A stretch of 60,209 nt of DNA from an uncultured Bacteroidota bacterium (GTDB lineage: Bacteria > Bacteroidota > Bacteroidia > Flavobacteriales > Flavobacteriaceae), in the NCBI GenBank assembly GCA_902582405.1, contig CACHSA010000008.1, positions 1-60,209 on the forward strand, in the 5' to 3' direction. Positions 28,832-42,001 of this stretch are shown here, one piece after another; the stretch's first letter is position 1, and the number at the start of each line of letters is the position of its first letter. The notes under the pieces were generated by a model. It saw only the letters and a program-made list of their open reading frames with translations, was not told where the DNA came from and did no database searches. The position numbers were made by a program, and so were the translations under genes.

Positions 28832-30949
28832 ATGATTCCAAAAACATTTAAAGAAGAAATCCATTTAGAAGATGGAAGAAAAATTACTCTAGAAACTGGG
28901 AAGCTTGCTAAGCAAGCTCACGGCTCCGTGGTAGTAAAGATGGGCAAGTGTATGATTCTATGTACAGTTGTTTCAAATTACAATTCTGCACAGGTTGACT
29001 TTTTACCTTTAACGGTTGATTACAGAGAAAAATTTGCGTCTGCGGGAAGATATCCTGGAGGTTTTTTTAAAAGAGAAGCTAGACCCAGCGACGGGGAAAT
29101 ATTAACTATGAGATTAGTTGACAGAGTTCTAAGACCTCTATTCCCTTCTGATTATCATAACGAGGTACAAGTTATGATTCAACTTATGTCTAATGACCCT
29201 GATGTAATGCCTGATGCCTTAGCTGGACTTGCAGCATCAACAGCAATAGAGTTAAGTGATATACCCTTTGAATGTCCAATATCCGAGGTGAGAATAGGGA
29301 GAATAAATGGAAAATTTATCATAAATCCTAACAGGAATCAATTATTAGAATCTGATATAGATATGGTTGTTGGCGCGTCTATAGAATCTGTTATGATGGT
29401 GGAAGGAGAAATGAAAGAGTGCTCTGAAAAAGAGATGATCGAGGCTATTAAAACTGCTCACGACGCTATAAAAATTCAAATTCAGGCACAAGAAAATCTT
29501 TCCAAAAAAGTTGGTAAAAAAGAAATACGTGAGTATGAATTGGAAGAAAATGACGATGAGCTTTATCAAGAAATCAAAAAGTATATTTATAAAAAGTGTT
29601 ACGATGTAGCAAAAAAAGGTACTAAAAAAGAGGAAAGGTCAAAATTATTTAACGAGTTAAAAGAGGAAGTTATTGAAAAATTTTCAAATGTAGAAGATAG
29701 TGAGGAAAAAATTAATTTAATTAAAAAATATTATTCAAAAACTCAAAAAGATGCTGTAAGAGAACTAGTTTTAAGTGAAGGTTTAAGGCTTGATGGAAGG
29801 TCAACTGATGAAATTAGACCTATATGGTGTGAGGTAGATTACCTTCCGTCAACGCATGGTTCTTCAATTTTTTCTAGAGGAGAAACACAGGCGCTAGCGA
29901 CTGTAACACTAGGAACATCAAGAGAAGCAAATCAGATCGATATGCCCTCTTATGAAGGAGAAGAAAGATTTTATCTTCATTACAATTTCCCTCCTTTTTC
30001 TACTGGGGAAGCCAGACCTCTAAGAGGAACTTCCAGAAGAGAAGTAGGTCACGGAAATCTAGCACAAAGGGCTCTAAAAAATATGATACCGGAAGATTGC
30101 CCATATACCGTAAGGATAGTGAGTGAAATACTAGAATCAAATGGTTCGTCATCAATGGCCACGGTATGTTCTGGAACAATGGCTCTAATGGATGCTGGAA
30201 TAAAAATGGAGAGAGCTGTATCAGGGATTGCAATGGGACTAATTGCTGATGAAAAAAGATTCGCAGTTCTTAGTGATATATTAGGAGATGAGGACCATCT
30301 AGGAGATATGGATTTTAAAGTTACTGGAACTACGGAGGGTATTACTGCCTGTCAGATGGACATTAAAATAAAGGGTCTTTCATATGATATACTTGTTCAA
30401 GCTTTAGATCAAGCCAAAGATGGACGACTTGAAATTTTAAAAAATATGTCAGGTACAATAAATAAATATAATGAATCAGTGAAAGCACACGCTCCTAAGA
30501 TGGTTACAATGAAAATTTCAAATGAATTTATCGGTGCCGTCATTGGTCCTGGGGGTAAAACAATCCAGGAAATGCAAAAAGAAACTGAAACAACCATTGT
30601 TATTGAAGAAGTGGGTGATTTTGGAATGATTGAAATATTAGGAGTAGATCAAAACAAAATTGATTCTGCAATTAAAAGGATTGAAGAAATTACTTTTAAA
30701 CCTCAGGTAGGTTCCATCTATGACGTAAAAGTAATTAAAATCCTCGATTTTGGAGCTGTGGTCGAGTTTGTACCAGGAAATGAGGTATTGTTACACATTT
30801 CTGAGATCTCTTGGGAAAGAACAAATAAAGTAACTGATGAAATAAATTTAGGTGATGTAATTCAGGTCAAATATTTTGGGATTGATCCAAAAACTAGAAA
30901 GCAAAAGGTTTCAAGAAAGGCTCTCCTTCCTAAATCTGAAAATAAATAA
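28832..30949 (+). CDS. pnp: Polyribonucleotide nucleotidyltransferase (PNPase)
   Basis: PNPase degrades RNA 3' to 5' by phosphorolysis and can add tails in reverse. The 705-residue protein has two RNase PH domains (about 10-230 and 310-540; [17 protein letters not shown]-type region seen as [19 protein letters not shown]), the intervening helical domain, a KH domain ([20 protein letters not shown]) and an S1 domain ([20 protein letters not shown]) near the C-terminus. It starts [21 protein letters not shown] weak ATTCGCA promoter-like sequence lies at 28806-28812. Confidence 0.97.
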   Translation: MIPKTFKEEIHLEDGRKITLETGKLAKQAHGSVVVKMGKCMILCTVVSNYNSAQVDFLPLTVDYREKFASAGRYPGGFFKREARPSDGEILTMRLVDRVLRPLFPSDYHNEVQVMIQLMSNDPDVMPDALAGLAASTAIELSDIPFECPISEVRIGRINGKFIINPNRNQLLESDIDMVVGASIESVMMVEGEMKECSEKEMIEAIKTAHDAIKIQIQAQENLSKKVGKKEIREYELEENDDELYQEIKKYIYKKCYDVAKKGTKKEERSKLFNELKEEVIEKFSNVEDSEEKINLIKKYYSKTQKDAVRELVLSEGLRLDGRSTDEIRPIWCEVDYLPSTHGSSIFSRGETQALATVTLGTSREANQIDMPSYEGEERFYLHYNFPPFSTGEARPLRGTSRREVGHGNLAQRALKNMIPEDCPYTVRIVSEILESNGSSSMATVCSGTMALMDAGIKMERAVSGIAMGLIADEKRFAVLSDILGDEDHLGDMDFKVTGTTEGITACQMDIKIKGLSYDILVQALDQAKDGRLEILKNMSGTINKYNESVKAHAPKMVTMKISNEFIGAVIGPGGKTIQEMQKETETTIVIEEVGDFGMIEILGVDQNKIDSAIKRIEEITFKPQVGSIYDVKVIKILDFGAVVEFVPGNEVLLHISEISWERTNKVTDEINLGDVIQVKYFGIDPKTRKQKVSRKALLPKSENK

Positions 30950-30958
30950 TTTATTTAA

Positions 30959-30988
30959 AAAAAAATTGAAACAAAAAACAATTTTTTT
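30959..30988 (+). terminator. Possible weak terminator after pnp
   Basis: AAAAAAATTG (30959-30968) and CAATTTTTTT (30979-30988) can form a 10-bp, nearly all A-T stem with a ten-base loop, ending in seven T. It is 9 bases after the pnp stop. The low GC content makes it a weak candidate. Confidence 0.3.
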
Positions 30989-31018
30989 CGTATAACTAAC
31001 AAATACAAGAACTGAAAT

Positions 31019-31882
31019 ATGAGGCAATTAAAAATTACAAAACAAGTTACCAACAGAGAAACCGCTTCTTTAGACAAATATTTGCAAGAAATAGGAAAGG
31101 TTGATTTGATTACAGCTGAACAAGAAGTTGAATTAGCGCAAAGGATCAAAGATGGAGATCAAGTTGCACTAGAAGTTTTGACAAAAGCTAACTTGAGATT
31201 TGTAGTCTCCGTTGCAAAACAATATCAAAATCAAGGTCTAACATTGCCAGATCTGATTAATGAAGGTAACTTAGGACTAATTAAAGCAGCAAAGAGATTT
31301 GATGAAACAAGGGGTTTTAAATTCATTTCTTACGCTGTTTGGTGGATCAGGCAATCTATTTTACAAGCTCTGGCAGAACAATCGAGAATCGTTAGACTTC
31401 CATTAAACAAAATAGGATCTATTAATAAAATCAACAAAACTTTTGCATTCTTAGAACAAGCCCACGAAAGAGAACCATCCGCAGAAGAAATTGCGAAAGA
31501 ATTAGATATGACCGTCAATGACGTAAAAGAATCACTTAAAAATTCCGGTAGACATGTTTCAATGGATGCACCTTTAGTTGAAGGAGAGGATTCAAATCTT
31601 TATGATGTTCTAAACAGTGGGGAGTCTCCAAACCCTGACAGGTCATTATTACACGAATCGTTAAAAACTGAAATCGAACGAGCCTTGGAAACACTTACGC
31701 CAAGAGAAGCTGACGTTGTCAGGCTTTATTTTGGTCTCGGTGAGCAGCATGCAATGACTTTGGAGGAAATAGGAGAGACTTTTGATCTTACAAGAGAAAG
31801 AGTTAGACAAATCAAAGAAAAGGCGATTAGAAGACTTAAACATACTTCTAGAAGCAAAATATTAAAAACTTATTTAGGTTAA
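31019..31882 (+). CDS. rpoD: RNA polymerase primary sigma factor (sigma-70, short Bacteroidota form)
   Basis: This sigma factor directs RNA polymerase to housekeeping promoters. The 287 residues begin [20 protein letters not shown] and lack region 1.1, which is typical of Bacteroidota. Region 2 includes [20 protein letters not shown] and [20 protein letters not shown], followed by [12 protein letters not shown]; region 4 has the helix-turn-helix [20 protein letters not shown]. The TAnnTTTG boxes found elsewhere in the window are the type this sigma factor recognises. rpe follows after 14 bases. Confidence 0.97.
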   Translation: MRQLKITKQVTNRETASLDKYLQEIGKVDLITAEQEVELAQRIKDGDQVALEVLTKANLRFVVSVAKQYQNQGLTLPDLINEGNLGLIKAAKRFDETRGFKFISYAVWWIRQSILQALAEQSRIVRLPLNKIGSINKINKTFAFLEQAHEREPSAEEIAKELDMTVNDVKESLKNSGRHVSMDAPLVEGEDSNLYDVLNSGESPNPDRSLLHESLKTEIERALETLTPREADVVRLYFGLGEQHAMTLEEIGETFDLTRERVRQIKEKAIRRLKHTSRSKILKTYLG

Positions 31883-31896
31883 TTCACTTTTTTAGA

Positions 31897-32547
31897 ATGT
31901 CGAATATTGTTGCACCGTCAATTTTATCTGCTGATTTTGGTAGTTTGGGGAATGAAGTTCGAATGCTTAACGATAGTGATGCTGATTGGATACATATAGA
32001 TGTAATGGATGGTCATTTTGTTCCAAATTTAACCTTTGGGATGCCTGTTATAGATTCAATTAATTCTATATCAAAAAAACCCCTCGATATTCATCTTATG
32101 ATATCAAAACCTGAAAGGTATATCGAAGATTTTTTAAAATACAATACAAAAGTTTTAACCGTCCACTTAGAAGCTAGCAAACATCTCCATAGAACAATAC
32201 AAGAAATTAAATCTCATGGTGTGATGGCTGGGGTAGCAATTAATCCTCACACTGATGTTAACCATTTGAATGAAATTATTTCTGATATAGATGTAGTATG
32301 CCTGATGAGTGTTAATCCTGGTTTTAGTGGCCAAAATTTTATCTATAATTCAATTAACAAAGTAAAGAATCTTAAGAATAATATCATAGCAAACAAATCT
32401 GACTGTAAAATCCAAGTTGACGGTGGTGTAAATGCTAAAAATGCTAAAGAACTTATTGAAAATGGTGCTGATATACTGGTGGCCGGAAATTATATTTTTA
32501 AATCAGAAAACCCTAAAAAAAATATTATTACTTTAAAAGAAATTTAA
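31897..32547 (+). CDS. rpe: Ribulose-phosphate 3-epimerase
   Basis: It interconverts ribulose 5-phosphate and xylulose 5-phosphate in the pentose phosphate pathway. The 216-residue TIM-barrel protein has APSILSADFGSLGNEVRML, the metal-binding IHIDVMDGHFVPNLTFGMP, the Asp/His LDIHLMISKPERY, SVNPGFSGQNFI and the phosphate loop QVDGGVNAKNAKEL. Its stop codon overlaps that of the convergent DUF3467 gene within the sequence TTAA at 32544-32547. Confidence 0.97.
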   Translation: MSNIVAPSILSADFGSLGNEVRMLNDSDADWIHIDVMDGHFVPNLTFGMPVIDSINSISKKPLDIHLMISKPERYIEDFLKYNTKVLTVHLEASKHLHRTIQEIKSHGVMAGVAINPHTDVNHLNEIISDIDVVCLMSVNPGFSGQNFIYNSINKVKNLKNNIIANKSDCKIQVDGGVNAKNAKELIENGADILVAGNYIFKSENPKKNIITLKEI

Positions 32548-32852
32548 GCTTCACCCTTCGGTCCAAAATTTATTGGGATATTTTTTTTTTCTTTTAGTTT
32601 TATTTCTCCTGACGATTGTTCGAATCTAAGTATATTTTCATTAAGTGCAAGATTTAATCTTTTTGCATGTTCTGGAGTTAAAATTACCCTTGACTTAACT
32701 TTTGCTTTTGGAGACCCGGGAACTATTATAACAAAGTCTAATACAAATTCAGAGGCAGAATGATTAATAACCACAAGGTTGCTGTATACTCCATCAATTG
32801 TTTCGTTATCTAGCTCTATATCAATTTTATTTTTATTTAGTGCCTTCGTCAT
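32544..32852 (-). CDS. DUF3467 domain-containing protein
   Basis: A 102-residue protein of unknown function whose family I recognise from its place next to rpoC in flavobacteria. The core reads [40 protein letters not shown] and [20 protein letters not shown]. It has no signal peptide or membrane segment. Its first 20 bases overlap the end of rpoC, so translation is probably coupled with the beta' subunit. A link with transcription is only inferred from that context. Confidence 0.85.
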   Translation of the reverse strand: MTKALNKNKIDIELDNETIDGVYSNLVVINHSASEFVLDFVIIVPGSPKAKVKSRVILTPEHAKRLNLALNENILRFEQSSGEIKLKEKKNIPINFGPKGEA

Positions 32853-35800
32853 AATTATATTTCTCCTCCTCTTCTTTATTTACAAGCAGACTGGTGTATT
32901 CATCTTTAGAACCCACAATAACCTCACTGTATTCTCTTAAACCTGTTCCAGCTGGAATTTTGTGTCCAACAATGACATTCTCTTTTAACCCTCCCAAGTT
33001 GTCTTCTTTTCCGTTTACGGCAGCTTCATTCAATACTTTTGTTGTTTCTTGAAAAGATGCTGCAGAAATGAAGGATTTGGTTTGTAAAGACGCTCTTGTG
33101 ATGCCTTGAAGTTCAGGAGTAGCAGTCGCTGGACGTGCATCACGGGCGACTACAATGTTTTTCCCCTCTCTCTTTAAAAGAGAATTTTCGTCTCTTAATT
33201 TTCGTGAAGATATCATCTGACCTAATTTAAGATTCTCTGATTCACCAACCTCTTCAACTACTTTTTTACCAAATAGTGAATCGTTTTCATCAATAAAATC
33301 ATCTCTGTGTATTAACTGATCTTCTAAAAACAAAGTATCACCAGGGTCATTAATTTTTACTTTTCTCATCATTTGTCTAACTATAACTTCAAAATGTTTA
33401 TCATTAATTTTTACTCCTTGTAATCGATAAACTTCTTGAACCTCGTTAACTAAGTACTGCTGTACTGCCGACGGCCCTTTAATTTTTAAAATATCAATAG
33501 GAGTTATAGAACCATCGGAAAGCGGCATACCAGCTTTAACAAAATCATTTTCTTGTACTAAAATTTGATTTGATAATTTCACTAAATATTTTTTAACGTC
33601 ATCAAATTTTGATTTTACAATTATTTCTCTGTTACCCCTTTTAATTTTACCAAAAGAAACCACACCATCAATTTCAGAAACAACTGCAGGATTGGATGGA
33701 TTTCTTGCCTCAAAGAGTTCAGTAACTCTTGGAAGTCCACCAGTTATGTCACCTGACTTTGCTGATTTTCTTGGTATTTTTACCAATATTTTACCTTCTG
33801 ATATCTTTTCATTATCGCCGACCATCAAATGTGCTCCAACAGGTAAATTATAAGAACGAAGAATATTTTTTTTACCATCTAGAATAGAAATAGTAGGTAT
33901 CAGCTTTTTATTTCTTGATTCTGAAATAACTTTTTCTTGGAATCCTGTTTGTTCGTCTATTTCGACCTGGTAAGTTACTCCAGCTTCGATATTTTCATAA
34001 GATATTTTTCCAGAAAATTCTGAGACTATCACTCCATTGAATGGATCCCAGGAACATATTAAATCATCTTTTTTTACTTTAGCACCATTTTTAATATTTA
34101 AAATTGAACCATATGGAACAATATTGGAACTCAGAATATTTTTAGTATCATTGTCTATGATATGAACCTCAGTTGTCCTAGATATAACAATATTTGAAGT
34201 TTTCCCGTCATTATCAACAGATTTTACGGTCTTTAAATCATCTATTTTAGCTGTTCCTTGGTGCTTAGAGAGCAATTGACTTTCTTCTGAAATATTTCCT
34301 GCAACACCCCCCACGTGGAAGGTTCTTAGAGTTAATTGTGTTCCGGGCTCACCAATTGACTGTGCAGCTACTACTCCAACAGCCTCTCCTTTTTGAACCA
34401 TTTTTCCTGTTGCTAAATTTCTACCATAGCAGGATGAACAGATACCTCTTTTAGATTCACAAGTCAAAGGAGATCTTACCTCTACTGATTCTATAGGTAA
34501 TGAATCAATTAAATCAGAAACTGAATCAGTTATTTCCTCTGTTGCATTAACCAAAATTTCTCCATTTAAAGGGTTGATAATATCCTCAAGAGCAACTCTT
34601 CCACGAATTCTATCGGATAATGGTTCAACAATTTCCTCATTTTTCTTTAATGCCTTAATTTCAATTCCTCTTAAAGTTCCACAATCGACATGCGTAATAA
34701 TTACGTCCTGAGAAACGTCTACTAAACGACGAGTTAGATAACCAGCATCAGCAGTTTTTAAAGCAGTGTCTGCTAGACCTTTTCTTGCACCATGGGTTGA
34801 TATAAAATATTCCAAAATCGATAGACCTTCTTTAAAGTTTGAAAGTATTGGATTCTCAATTATTTCACCACCACCAGCAGTGGATTTTTTAGGTTTTGCC
34901 ATAAGCCCCCTCATTCCAGTTAATTGTCTAATTTGCTCTTTAGAACCTCTTGCACCCGAGTCAAGCATCATATACACTGAGTTAAATCCTTGTTGGTCTT
35001 CACTTATCTTTTTCATAGCGAGACTCGTTAAATGAGAGTTTGTGGAGGTCCAAACATCAATGATTTGGTTATACCTTTCATTATTAGTGATTAAACCCAT
35101 GTTGTAGTTCCCTAAAATATTATCTACTTTTTCATTCGCTTCATCTATTAAAGAAACTTTTTCAGAAGGAATTATTATGTCTCCCAGACTAAAGGAAAGT
35201 CCACCTTTAAAAGCAAAGCCATATCCCATATTTTTAATTTTATCCAAAAATTCTGCAGTTTCAGGAACACTCGTTTCTTTCAATATTTTTCCAATAATGT
35301 CTCTTAGATTTTTTTTAGTTAAAACTTCATTAAAAAAACCTGCATTTTTTGGAACAAACTCATTAAAGAGTACCCTTCCAACAGTTGTTTCAATTATAGA
35401 TACATTCTCATTAACTGAACCTTCTCCACTCTTAACTCTTATTTTAATGATAGCATTTAAGTCAACCTTTTTTTCATTGTAAGCAATATGAACCTCGTCA
35501 ACCGAATAAAAAGTGAGACCCTCACCAACAACTGGATGCTCATTAGTTGACTTTCTAGCTTTAGTCATATAATATAACCCCAAAACCATATCTTGAGAAG
35601 GGACAGTAACTGGGGAACCATTAGCCGGATTTAAGATATTATGGGAAGCAAGCATCAACAATTGAGACTCAAGAATTGCTTCTGGTCCAAGAGGAAGATG
35701 AACTGCCATTTGATCACCATCAAAATCAGCATTGAATGCAGTACACACAAGAGGGTGAAGTTGTATAGCTTTGCCTTCTATTAATTTTGGCTGAAAAGCC

Positions 35801-37155
35801 TGAATACCAAGTCTATGCAGGGTTGGAGCCCTATTTAGTAGTACAGGGTGTCCTTTTAAAACATTTTCTAAAATATCCCAGACTACTGGTTCCTTTCGAT
35901 CAATAATTTTTTTTGCAGATTTAACTGTTTTAACAATACCTCTTTCAATAAGCTTTCGTGTTATAAAAGGTTTGTAAAGTTCTGCTGCCATGTCTTTAGG
36001 TAAACCACATTCATACAATTTTAATTCTGGACCGACTACTATTACCGATCGGGCCGAATAGTCTACCCTTTTTCCTAATAAATTTTGTCTAAACCTACCT
36101 TGTTTACCTTTCAAAGAATCCGATAAAGATTTTAATGGTCTATTAGAATCTGTTTTAACTGCAGAGGATTTTCTAGTATTATCAAATAAGGAATCAACAG
36201 ATTCCTGCAACATCCTTTTTTCGTTTCTTAATATAACTTCAGGAGCTTTAATTTCAACAAGTCTTTTTAAACGATTATTTCTTATGATTACCCTTCTATA
36301 TAAATCATTTAAATCTGATGTAGCAAATCTTCCACCATCTAATGGAACTAAAGGCCTTAATTCTGGAGGAATTACTGGTATAACCTTCATTATCATCCAC
36401 TCAGGTTTATTTTCTTTTCTGCTATCTGCATCTCTAAAAGATTCAACAACTTGCAACCTTTTTAATGCTTCTGTCTTTCTTTGTTTAGATGTTTCATTAT
36501 TCGCTTTATGTCTCAATTCATAAGACAAACTTTCCAGATCAATTCTTGAAAGAAGTTCAATCAAACATTCAGCACCCATTTTTGCGATGAATTTTTTTGG
36601 ATCACTGTCTTCTAAGTAATGATTTTCGTCTGGGAGTCTATCCATTACATTCAAATATTCTTCTTCTGTCAAGAAATCCATTTTTTGAAGTTTTTCTCCC
36701 TCATCATTAACAGCTTCACCAGGTTCAATTACAACGTATCTTTCATAGTATATAATCATATCAAGTTTTTTGGATGCTAGACCAAGAAGATATCCAATCT
36801 TATTAGGTAAAGATCTGAAGTACCAAATGTGTGCAACTGGTACTACTAAATTGATGTGACCTACCCTATCTCTCCTTACTTTTTTTTCTGTCACTTCAAC
36901 ACCACATCTATCACAAATAATTCCTTTGTAACGTATTCTTTTATATTTACCACAAGCACACTCAAAGTCTTTTACTGGACCAAAGATTCTTTCACAAAAG
37001 AGACCATCCCTCTCTGGTTTGTGTGTTCGATAATTAATTGTTTCTGGTTTGAGTACTTCACCACGAGAATTGTTTAAAATAACCTCTGGAGATGACAAAC
37101 CTATGGTAATCTTATCAAATTTCTTTTGTGTTAAATTTTCGTTAGCTCTTTTCAT
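32833..37155 (-). CDS. rpoC: DNA-directed RNA polymerase subunit beta'
   Basis: The beta' subunit holds the catalytic magnesium and clamp of RNA polymerase. The 1440-residue product has the N-terminal zinc ribbon ([20 protein letters not shown]), the catalytic loop [12 protein letters not shown], the bridge-helix and trigger-loop region ([20 protein letters not shown]) and the second zinc site ([19 protein letters not shown]). Thus zinc ligands are kept here although they are lost in several other proteins of the window. It follows rpoB by 22 bases. Confidence 0.98.
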   Translation of the reverse strand: MKRANENLTQKKFDKITIGLSSPEVILNNSRGEVLKPETINYRTHKPERDGLFCERIFGPVKDFECACGKYKRIRYKGIICDRCGVEVTEKKVRRDRVGHINLVVPVAHIWYFRSLPNKIGYLLGLASKKLDMIIYYERYVVIEPGEAVNDEGEKLQKMDFLTEEEYLNVMDRLPDENHYLEDSDPKKFIAKMGAECLIELLSRIDLESLSYELRHKANNETSKQRKTEALKRLQVVESFRDADSRKENKPEWMIMKVIPVIPPELRPLVPLDGGRFATSDLNDLYRRVIIRNNRLKRLVEIKAPEVILRNEKRMLQESVDSLFDNTRKSSAVKTDSNRPLKSLSDSLKGKQGRFRQNLLGKRVDYSARSVIVVGPELKLYECGLPKDMAAELYKPFITRKLIERGIVKTVKSAKKIIDRKEPVVWDILENVLKGHPVLLNRAPTLHRLGIQAFQPKLIEGKAIQLHPLVCTAFNADFDGDQMAVHLPLGPEAILESQLLMLASHNILNPANGSPVTVPSQDMVLGLYYMTKARKSTNEHPVVGEGLTFYSVDEVHIAYNEKKVDLNAIIKIRVKSGEGSVNENVSIIETTVGRVLFNEFVPKNAGFFNEVLTKKNLRDIIGKILKETSVPETAEFLDKIKNMGYGFAFKGGLSFSLGDIIIPSEKVSLIDEANEKVDNILGNYNMGLITNNERYNQIIDVWTSTNSHLTSLAMKKISEDQQGFNSVYMMLDSGARGSKEQIRQLTGMRGLMAKPKKSTAGGGEIIENPILSNFKEGLSILEYFISTHGARKGLADTALKTADAGYLTRRLVDVSQDVIITHVDCGTLRGIEIKALKKNEEIVEPLSDRIRGRVALEDIINPLNGEILVNATEEITDSVSDLIDSLPIESVEVRSPLTCESKRGICSSCYGRNLATGKMVQKGEAVGVVAAQSIGEPGTQLTLRTFHVGGVAGNISEESQLLSKHQGTAKIDDLKTVKSVDNDGKTSNIVISRTTEVHIIDNDTKNILSSNIVPYGSILNIKNGAKVKKDDLICSWDPFNGVIVSEFSGKISYENIEAGVTYQVEIDEQTGFQEKVISESRNKKLIPTISILDGKKNILRSYNLPVGAHLMVGDNEKISEGKILVKIPRKSAKSGDITGGLPRVTELFEARNPSNPAVVSEIDGVVSFGKIKRGNREIIVKSKFDDVKKYLVKLSNQILVQENDFVKAGMPLSDGSITPIDILKIKGPSAVQQYLVNEVQEVYRLQGVKINDKHFEVIVRQMMRKVKINDPGDTLFLEDQLIHRDDFIDENDSLFGKKVVEEVGESENLKLGQMISSRKLRDENSLLKREGKNIVVARDARPATATPELQGITRASLQTKSFISAASFQETTKVLNEAAVNGKEDNLGGLKENVIVGHKIPAGTGLREYSEVIVGSKDEYTSLLVNKEEEEKYNYDEGTK

Positions 37156-37177
37156 AAACTTTTTATATAAATTAATT

Positions 37178-40100
37178 CTATTCTTCTAATCTGATATCCA
37201 ATCCTAAACCCTTCAATTCATGCATTAAAACATTAAATGACTCTGGTAACCCTGGATCAGGGAGAGTATCACCTTTAACAATAGATTCGTAAGTTTTAGC
37301 TCTTCCTACCACGTCATCCGACTTAACAGTCAGGATTTCCTGTAAAGTACTCGAAGCACCGTAAGCTTCAAGAGCCCAAACTTCCATTTCACCAAATCGT
37401 TGTCCACCAAACTGCGCTTTACCCCCTAGTGGTTGTTGTGTTATTAATGAATATGGGCCTATAGATCTAGAGTGCATTTTATCGTCAACCATGTGACCTA
37501 GTTTTAACATGTATATTACACCAACAGTAGCTGGTTGATCAAATCTCTCTCCAGTTCCCCCATCATAAAGATATGTGTGTCCATACTTTGGAATACCAGC
37601 TCTTTCAATTATATCCTCTATTTCTGCTGAACTAGCACCATCAAAAATCGGTGTTGCAAATTTCTCATTAAGCTTTTGTCCGGCCCATCCAAGAACTGTT
37701 TCGTATATCTGACCAATGTTCATCCTTGAAGGTACACCTAATGGATTAAGAACAATGTCAACTGGTGTTCCGTCTTCTAAAAAAGGCATGTCCTCTTGTC
37801 TCACAATTCTTGCAACAATTCCTTTATTTCCGTGTCGACCTGCCATTTTATCTCCAACTTTCAATTTTCGTTTTTTTGCTATGTAAACTTTTGCAAGTTT
37901 TTTTATTCCTGCAGGTAACTCATCTCCCACACTTATTGTAAACTTCTCTCTTCGCAAAGCACCTTGGAGATCATTTTCTTTAATTTTATAATTGTGGATA
38001 AGATCTGCCACCATAGCATTAGTTTCAGATGATGTTGTCCATACTCCTTTCGTGAGATGGGTGAAGTCATCGACGTTATTTAATAATTTAAGAGTGTATT
38101 TTTTTCCCTTTGGTAAAACTTCTTCTCCTAAATCATTTTGAACTCCTTGGGATGTTTTTCCATTTACAATTGAGAATAATTTTTCGACCATAACAGCTTG
38201 TAAATCCATAAACTTTTTTTCATATCGCTTTTCAAGTTCTTCAAGCTCAATTTTATCCTGGTTTCGTTTTCGTTTATCCTTTACAGATCGAGTAAAAAGT
38301 TTTTTATCTATCACAATTCCTCTTAAAGAAGGGGGTGCTTTTAAAGAAGCGTCTTTCACATCTCCGGCCTTATCGCCAAAAATTGCTCTTAGAAGTTTCT
38401 CTTCAGGAGTTGGATCTGACTCACCTTTGGGTGTAATTTTCCCAATTAAAATATCTCCCGGATTAACCTCCGCACCAACTCTAATCATTCCGTATTCGTC
38501 AAGATCCTTGGTGGCTTCCTCACTAACATTTGGTATGTCATTTGTTAATTCTTCGGAACCTAGTTTAGTATCTCTAACATCTAGAGAGTACTCATCAATA
38601 TGTATAGATGTAAATATATCATCTCTTACAACTTTTTCAGAGATAACTATCGCATCTTCAAAATTATATCCTTTCCATGGCATAAACGCAACTTTCATAT
38701 TCCGTCCTAATGCAAGCTCTCCGTCCTGTGTTGCGTACCCTTGGCAAAGGACTTGACCATTTGTAACTTTATCCCCTTTTTTGACAATTGGCTTTAGGTT
38801 TATGCAAGTACCTTGGTTCGTTTTTCTAAATTTTATGAGGTCATACTCTTTAATATCTTCCTCAAAACGGACCATCTTTTCTTCTTTTGAAAAATTATAT
38901 TTAATCACTATTTTTTCAGAATCAACATATTCAACAGTTCCATTTCCTTCTGAATTAACAAGAACTCTCGAATCAGAGGCAACTTGTCTTTCAAGCCCTG
39001 TACCAACTATAGGAGCTTCTGGTTTAAGAAGAGGTACAGCTTGCCTCATCATATTTGAACCCATCAATGCTCGATTTGCGTCATCATGTTCTAAAAAAGG
39101 GATTAATGAAGCTGAAATAGAGGCAATTTGATTTGGAGCAACATCTGTGTAATGTACCTCTTTGGGATCTACAACAGGATAATCTGCTTCTTGTCTAACA
39201 ATAATTTTTTCAGCAGTAATCTTTCCATTTTCCTTGAAGGGTATATTTGCTTGGGCTATAAGCTTATTTTCTTCCTCCTCAGCAGTAAGATAAATATGGT
39301 TATTTAGATCTATTACTCCATTTTCAACTTTTCTGTAAGGAGTTTCAATGAAACCTAGTGAATTAACTTTAGCAAAAACTCCTAACGATGAAATTAGTCC
39401 AATATTAGGACCTTCAGGAGTTTCGATTGGACAAAGACGACCATAATGAGTATAATGAACGTCTCTAACCTCAAAACCTGCTCTTTCTCTTGACAATCCT
39501 CCAGGTCCTAAGGCTGATAACCTTCTTTTATGCGTTATCTCAGCAAGCGGATTAGTTTGATCCATAAACTGAGAAAGCTGGTTTGTCCCAAAAAAAGTAT
39601 TTATTACCGAAGACAAAGTTTTTGCATTAATCAAATCAATTGGAGTAAATACTTCATTGTCTCTAACATTCATTCTCTCTCTAATAGTTCTTGCCATTCG
39701 AGCAAGTCCAATTCCAAACTGAGTAGATAATTGCTCGCCAACTGTCCTTACACGTCTATTAGACAAGTGGTCAATATCGTCAATTTCAGCTTTAGAATTT
39801 ACCAGCTCAATTAAATACTTAATGATGGTTATTATGTCTTGTTTTGTAAGTACTTGCTTGTCCAATTCTATATCATTCCCTAATTTCTTGTTCATCCGAT
39901 ACCTTCCTACCTCTCCAAGATTATATCTTTGATCTGAAAAAAATAGTTTGTCTATGATTCCTCTAGCTGTTTCTTCGTCTGGTGGCTCAGCATTTCTAAG
40001 TTGTCTATATATATGTTCTACAGCTTCTTTTTCCGTATTTGTTGGGTCTTTTTGAAGAGTATTATGAATGATAGCATAATCAGACATATGGGCATCTACT

Positions 40101-40984
40101 TTATGTAAAAGAATTGTTTTAACTCCAGTCTTAACTATTTGATCGATGTGTTCTTTTTCTATAACTGTATCTCGGTCTATAACAATTTCATTTCTTTCAA
40201 TAGATACAACCTCACCTGTATCTTCATCAACAAAATCTTCGTGCCAAGTATTCAAAACTCTTGCAGCTAATTTTCTTCCTATTGCTTTTTTTATTCCAAC
40301 TTTGGTTACTTTGTATTCTTCGGCTAAATCAAAAATCTCTAATATATCTTTGTCGCTTTCATAACCAATTGCCCTGAAAAGAGTTGTAACAGGAAGCTTT
40401 TTCTTTCTATCTATGTAAGCATACATTACATTGTTAATATCAGTCGCAAATTCAATCCAAGAACCCTTGAAAGGAATTACACGTGCAGAATAAAGTTTTG
40501 TTCCATTAGCATGAAAAGACTGTCCAAAAAATACTCCAGGTGACCTATGAAGCTGAGATACAACTATTCTTTCGGCTCCGTTAATAATAAAAGTTCCACT
40601 TGGGGTCATGTAAGGAATAGTGCCTAGAAACACATCCTGAACAATAGTCTCAAAATCCTCGTGCTCGGGGTCTGTACAAAATAATTTTAATCTAGCTTTC
40701 AAAGGAACTGAATACGTAAGTCCTCTCTCAATACATTCTTGTATAGAATATCTTGGTGGATCAACAAAATAGTCTAAAAATTCTAAAACAAATTGATTCC
40801 TTGTGTCGGTTATCGGAAAATTTTCTTTGAATGTATTAAAAAGACCTTCCTCCGCTCTTTCGGCAGATTTTGTTTCAAGTTGAAAGAAATCTTGAAATGA
40901 TTTTATTTGAATGTCAAGAAAATCAGGATATTCAGCTGTCAGTTTTGAGGTTGCAAAACTGAACCTATTATTGTTTTTATGCAT
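37178..40984 (-). CDS. rpoB: DNA-directed RNA polymerase subunit beta
   Basis: The beta subunit forms the other pincer of RNA polymerase and the rifampicin site. The 1268 residues include the rifampicin region [20 protein letters not shown] and [20 protein letters not shown], with wild-type residues relative to E. coli, [20 protein letters not shown], and the C-terminal [16 protein letters not shown] and [20 protein letters not shown]. Length fits Bacteroidota. It lies 52 bases after rplL. Confidence 0.98.
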   Translation of the reverse strand: MHKNNNRFSFATSKLTAEYPDFLDIQIKSFQDFFQLETKSAERAEEGLFNTFKENFPITDTRNQFVLEFLDYFVDPPRYSIQECIERGLTYSVPLKARLKLFCTDPEHEDFETIVQDVFLGTIPYMTPSGTFIINGAERIVVSQLHRSPGVFFGQSFHANGTKLYSARVIPFKGSWIEFATDINNVMYAYIDRKKKLPVTTLFRAIGYESDKDILEIFDLAEEYKVTKVGIKKAIGRKLAARVLNTWHEDFVDEDTGEVVSIERNEIVIDRDTVIEKEHIDQIVKTGVKTILLHKVDAHMSDYAIIHNTLQKDPTNTEKEAVEHIYRQLRNAEPPDEETARGIIDKLFFSDQRYNLGEVGRYRMNKKLGNDIELDKQVLTKQDIITIIKYLIELVNSKAEIDDIDHLSNRRVRTVGEQLSTQFGIGLARMARTIRERMNVRDNEVFTPIDLINAKTLSSVINTFFGTNQLSQFMDQTNPLAEITHKRRLSALGPGGLSRERAGFEVRDVHYTHYGRLCPIETPEGPNIGLISSLGVFAKVNSLGFIETPYRKVENGVIDLNNHIYLTAEEEENKLIAQANIPFKENGKITAEKIIVRQEADYPVVDPKEVHYTDVAPNQIASISASLIPFLEHDDANRALMGSNMMRQAVPLLKPEAPIVGTGLERQVASDSRVLVNSEGNGTVEYVDSEKIVIKYNFSKEEKMVRFEEDIKEYDLIKFRKTNQGTCINLKPIVKKGDKVTNGQVLCQGYATQDGELALGRNMKVAFMPWKGYNFEDAIVISEKVVRDDIFTSIHIDEYSLDVRDTKLGSEELTNDIPNVSEEATKDLDEYGMIRVGAEVNPGDILIGKITPKGESDPTPEEKLLRAIFGDKAGDVKDASLKAPPSLRGIVIDKKLFTRSVKDKRKRNQDKIELEELEKRYEKKFMDLQAVMVEKLFSIVNGKTSQGVQNDLGEEVLPKGKKYTLKLLNNVDDFTHLTKGVWTTSSETNAMVADLIHNYKIKENDLQGALRREKFTISVGDELPAGIKKLAKVYIAKKRKLKVGDKMAGRHGNKGIVARIVRQEDMPFLEDGTPVDIVLNPLGVPSRMNIGQIYETVLGWAGQKLNEKFATPIFDGASSAEIEDIIERAGIPKYGHTYLYDGGTGERFDQPATVGVIYMLKLGHMVDDKMHSRSIGPYSLITQQPLGGKAQFGGQRFGEMEVWALEAYGASSTLQEILTVKSDDVVGRAKTYESIVKGDTLPDPGLPESFNVLMHELKGLGLDIRLEE

Positions 40985-41036
40985 TTTTAAATTTTAGTTA
41001 AAATGATTAGATTTAGAAAGTTACTCAAGATTATAT

Positions 41037-41417
41037 TTATGATAATTCTACTTCAGCTCCAGATTCCTCAAGAGATTTTTTCATTCCTTCTGCTTCATCT
41101 TTAGAAACTCCCTCTTTTATGGGTGATGGGGCGTTATCGACTAAATCTTTAGCTTCCTTTAACCCTAATCCAGTCAATTCTTTAACTAATTTCACTACAG
41201 CTAATTTAGATCCTCCAGCTGCTTTTAATACAACGTTAAACTCAGTTTTTTCATCTGCTGCGGCGCTGTTGTCTACTCCACCTCCAGCTGGAACAGCAAC
41301 TGTAGCCGCAGCTGCCGGTTCAATACCGTGTTCTTCTTTTAAAATATTTGCTAGTTCATTTACTTCTTTTACAGTTAAACCTACTAGTTTATCTGCGAAA
41401 TCTTTTAAATCTGCCAT
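41037..41417 (-). CDS. rplL: 50S ribosomal protein L7/L12
   Basis: L7/L12 forms the flexible stalk that recruits translational GTPases. The 126 residues show the N-terminal dimer domain (about 1-30), a hinge rich in Ala, Gly and Val ([13 protein letters not shown]) and the C-terminal factor-binding domain ([38 protein letters not shown]). It is 51 bases downstream of rplJ, whose product anchors it. Confidence 0.98.
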   Translation of the reverse strand: MADLKDFADKLVGLTVKEVNELANILKEEHGIEPAAAATVAVPAGGGVDNSAAADEKTEFNVVLKAAGGSKLAVVKLVKELTGLGLKEAKDLVDNAPSPIKEGVSKDEAEGMKKSLEESGAEVELS

Positions 41418-41468
41418 GACTTTTTTATTTATATGTTATTAATTATGTATTATTTTTATTTTATTTTA

Positions 41469-41993
41469 CTATTTCTCTGATTTTTCTGATAATTTTTTTA
41501 TTATGCTGGTAATTTTAAATTTGCTTGAACTTAAAGATGAAATAACGTTGTTGATCGGAGATTTCAATAGACTTATAATTTCACCTATTAGTTCTTCTTT
41601 TGATTTTAAATTTGCAAGAATATCAATTTTATCGTCCCCAATGTAAACTGATTCTCCAATAAAAGCTGCTTTTAAAATTGGCTTATCAGACTTTTTCCTA
41701 AAGTCTCTAATTAACTTTGCTGGAATATTTTCTTTATCTGAAAACATTAACGAGGTGTTACCTTTTAGAACAGACTTTAAATCGCCAAATTCTTTTTCAG
41801 ATTCATCCATAGCCTTTTGAAGTAAGGTGTTCTTGACAACAGACATACGAATATTTGCCTTAAAACATGCTCTACGGAGATCTAAAGTGGATTTAGAATC
41901 TAAACCAGCAATATCTGCCAAATAAAAATTTGAAGATTCTGATAAATCCTTTGTAAGGTTTTTAATTTGAACAAGTTTTTCTTCTTTCTTCAT
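41469..41993 (-). CDS. rplJ: 50S ribosomal protein L10
   Basis: L10 is the base of the L7/L12 stalk. The 174-residue product starts with the conserved KEEKLVQIKNLTKDLSESSN and contains LRRACFKANIRMSVVKNTLL; the C-terminal helix that binds L12 dimers is rich in Ser and Lys (SLLKSPINNVISSLSSSKFK). In many bacteria L10-L12 represses this operon through its leader; I could not identify such a structure here. Confidence 0.97.
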   Translation of the reverse strand: MKKEEKLVQIKNLTKDLSESSNFYLADIAGLDSKSTLDLRRACFKANIRMSVVKNTLLQKAMDESEKEFGDLKSVLKGNTSLMFSDKENIPAKLIRDFRKKSDKPILKAAFIGESVYIGDDKIDILANLKSKEELIGEIISLLKSPINNVISSLSSSKFKITSIIKKLSEKSEK

Positions 41994-42001
41994 GATAGGA
42001 A

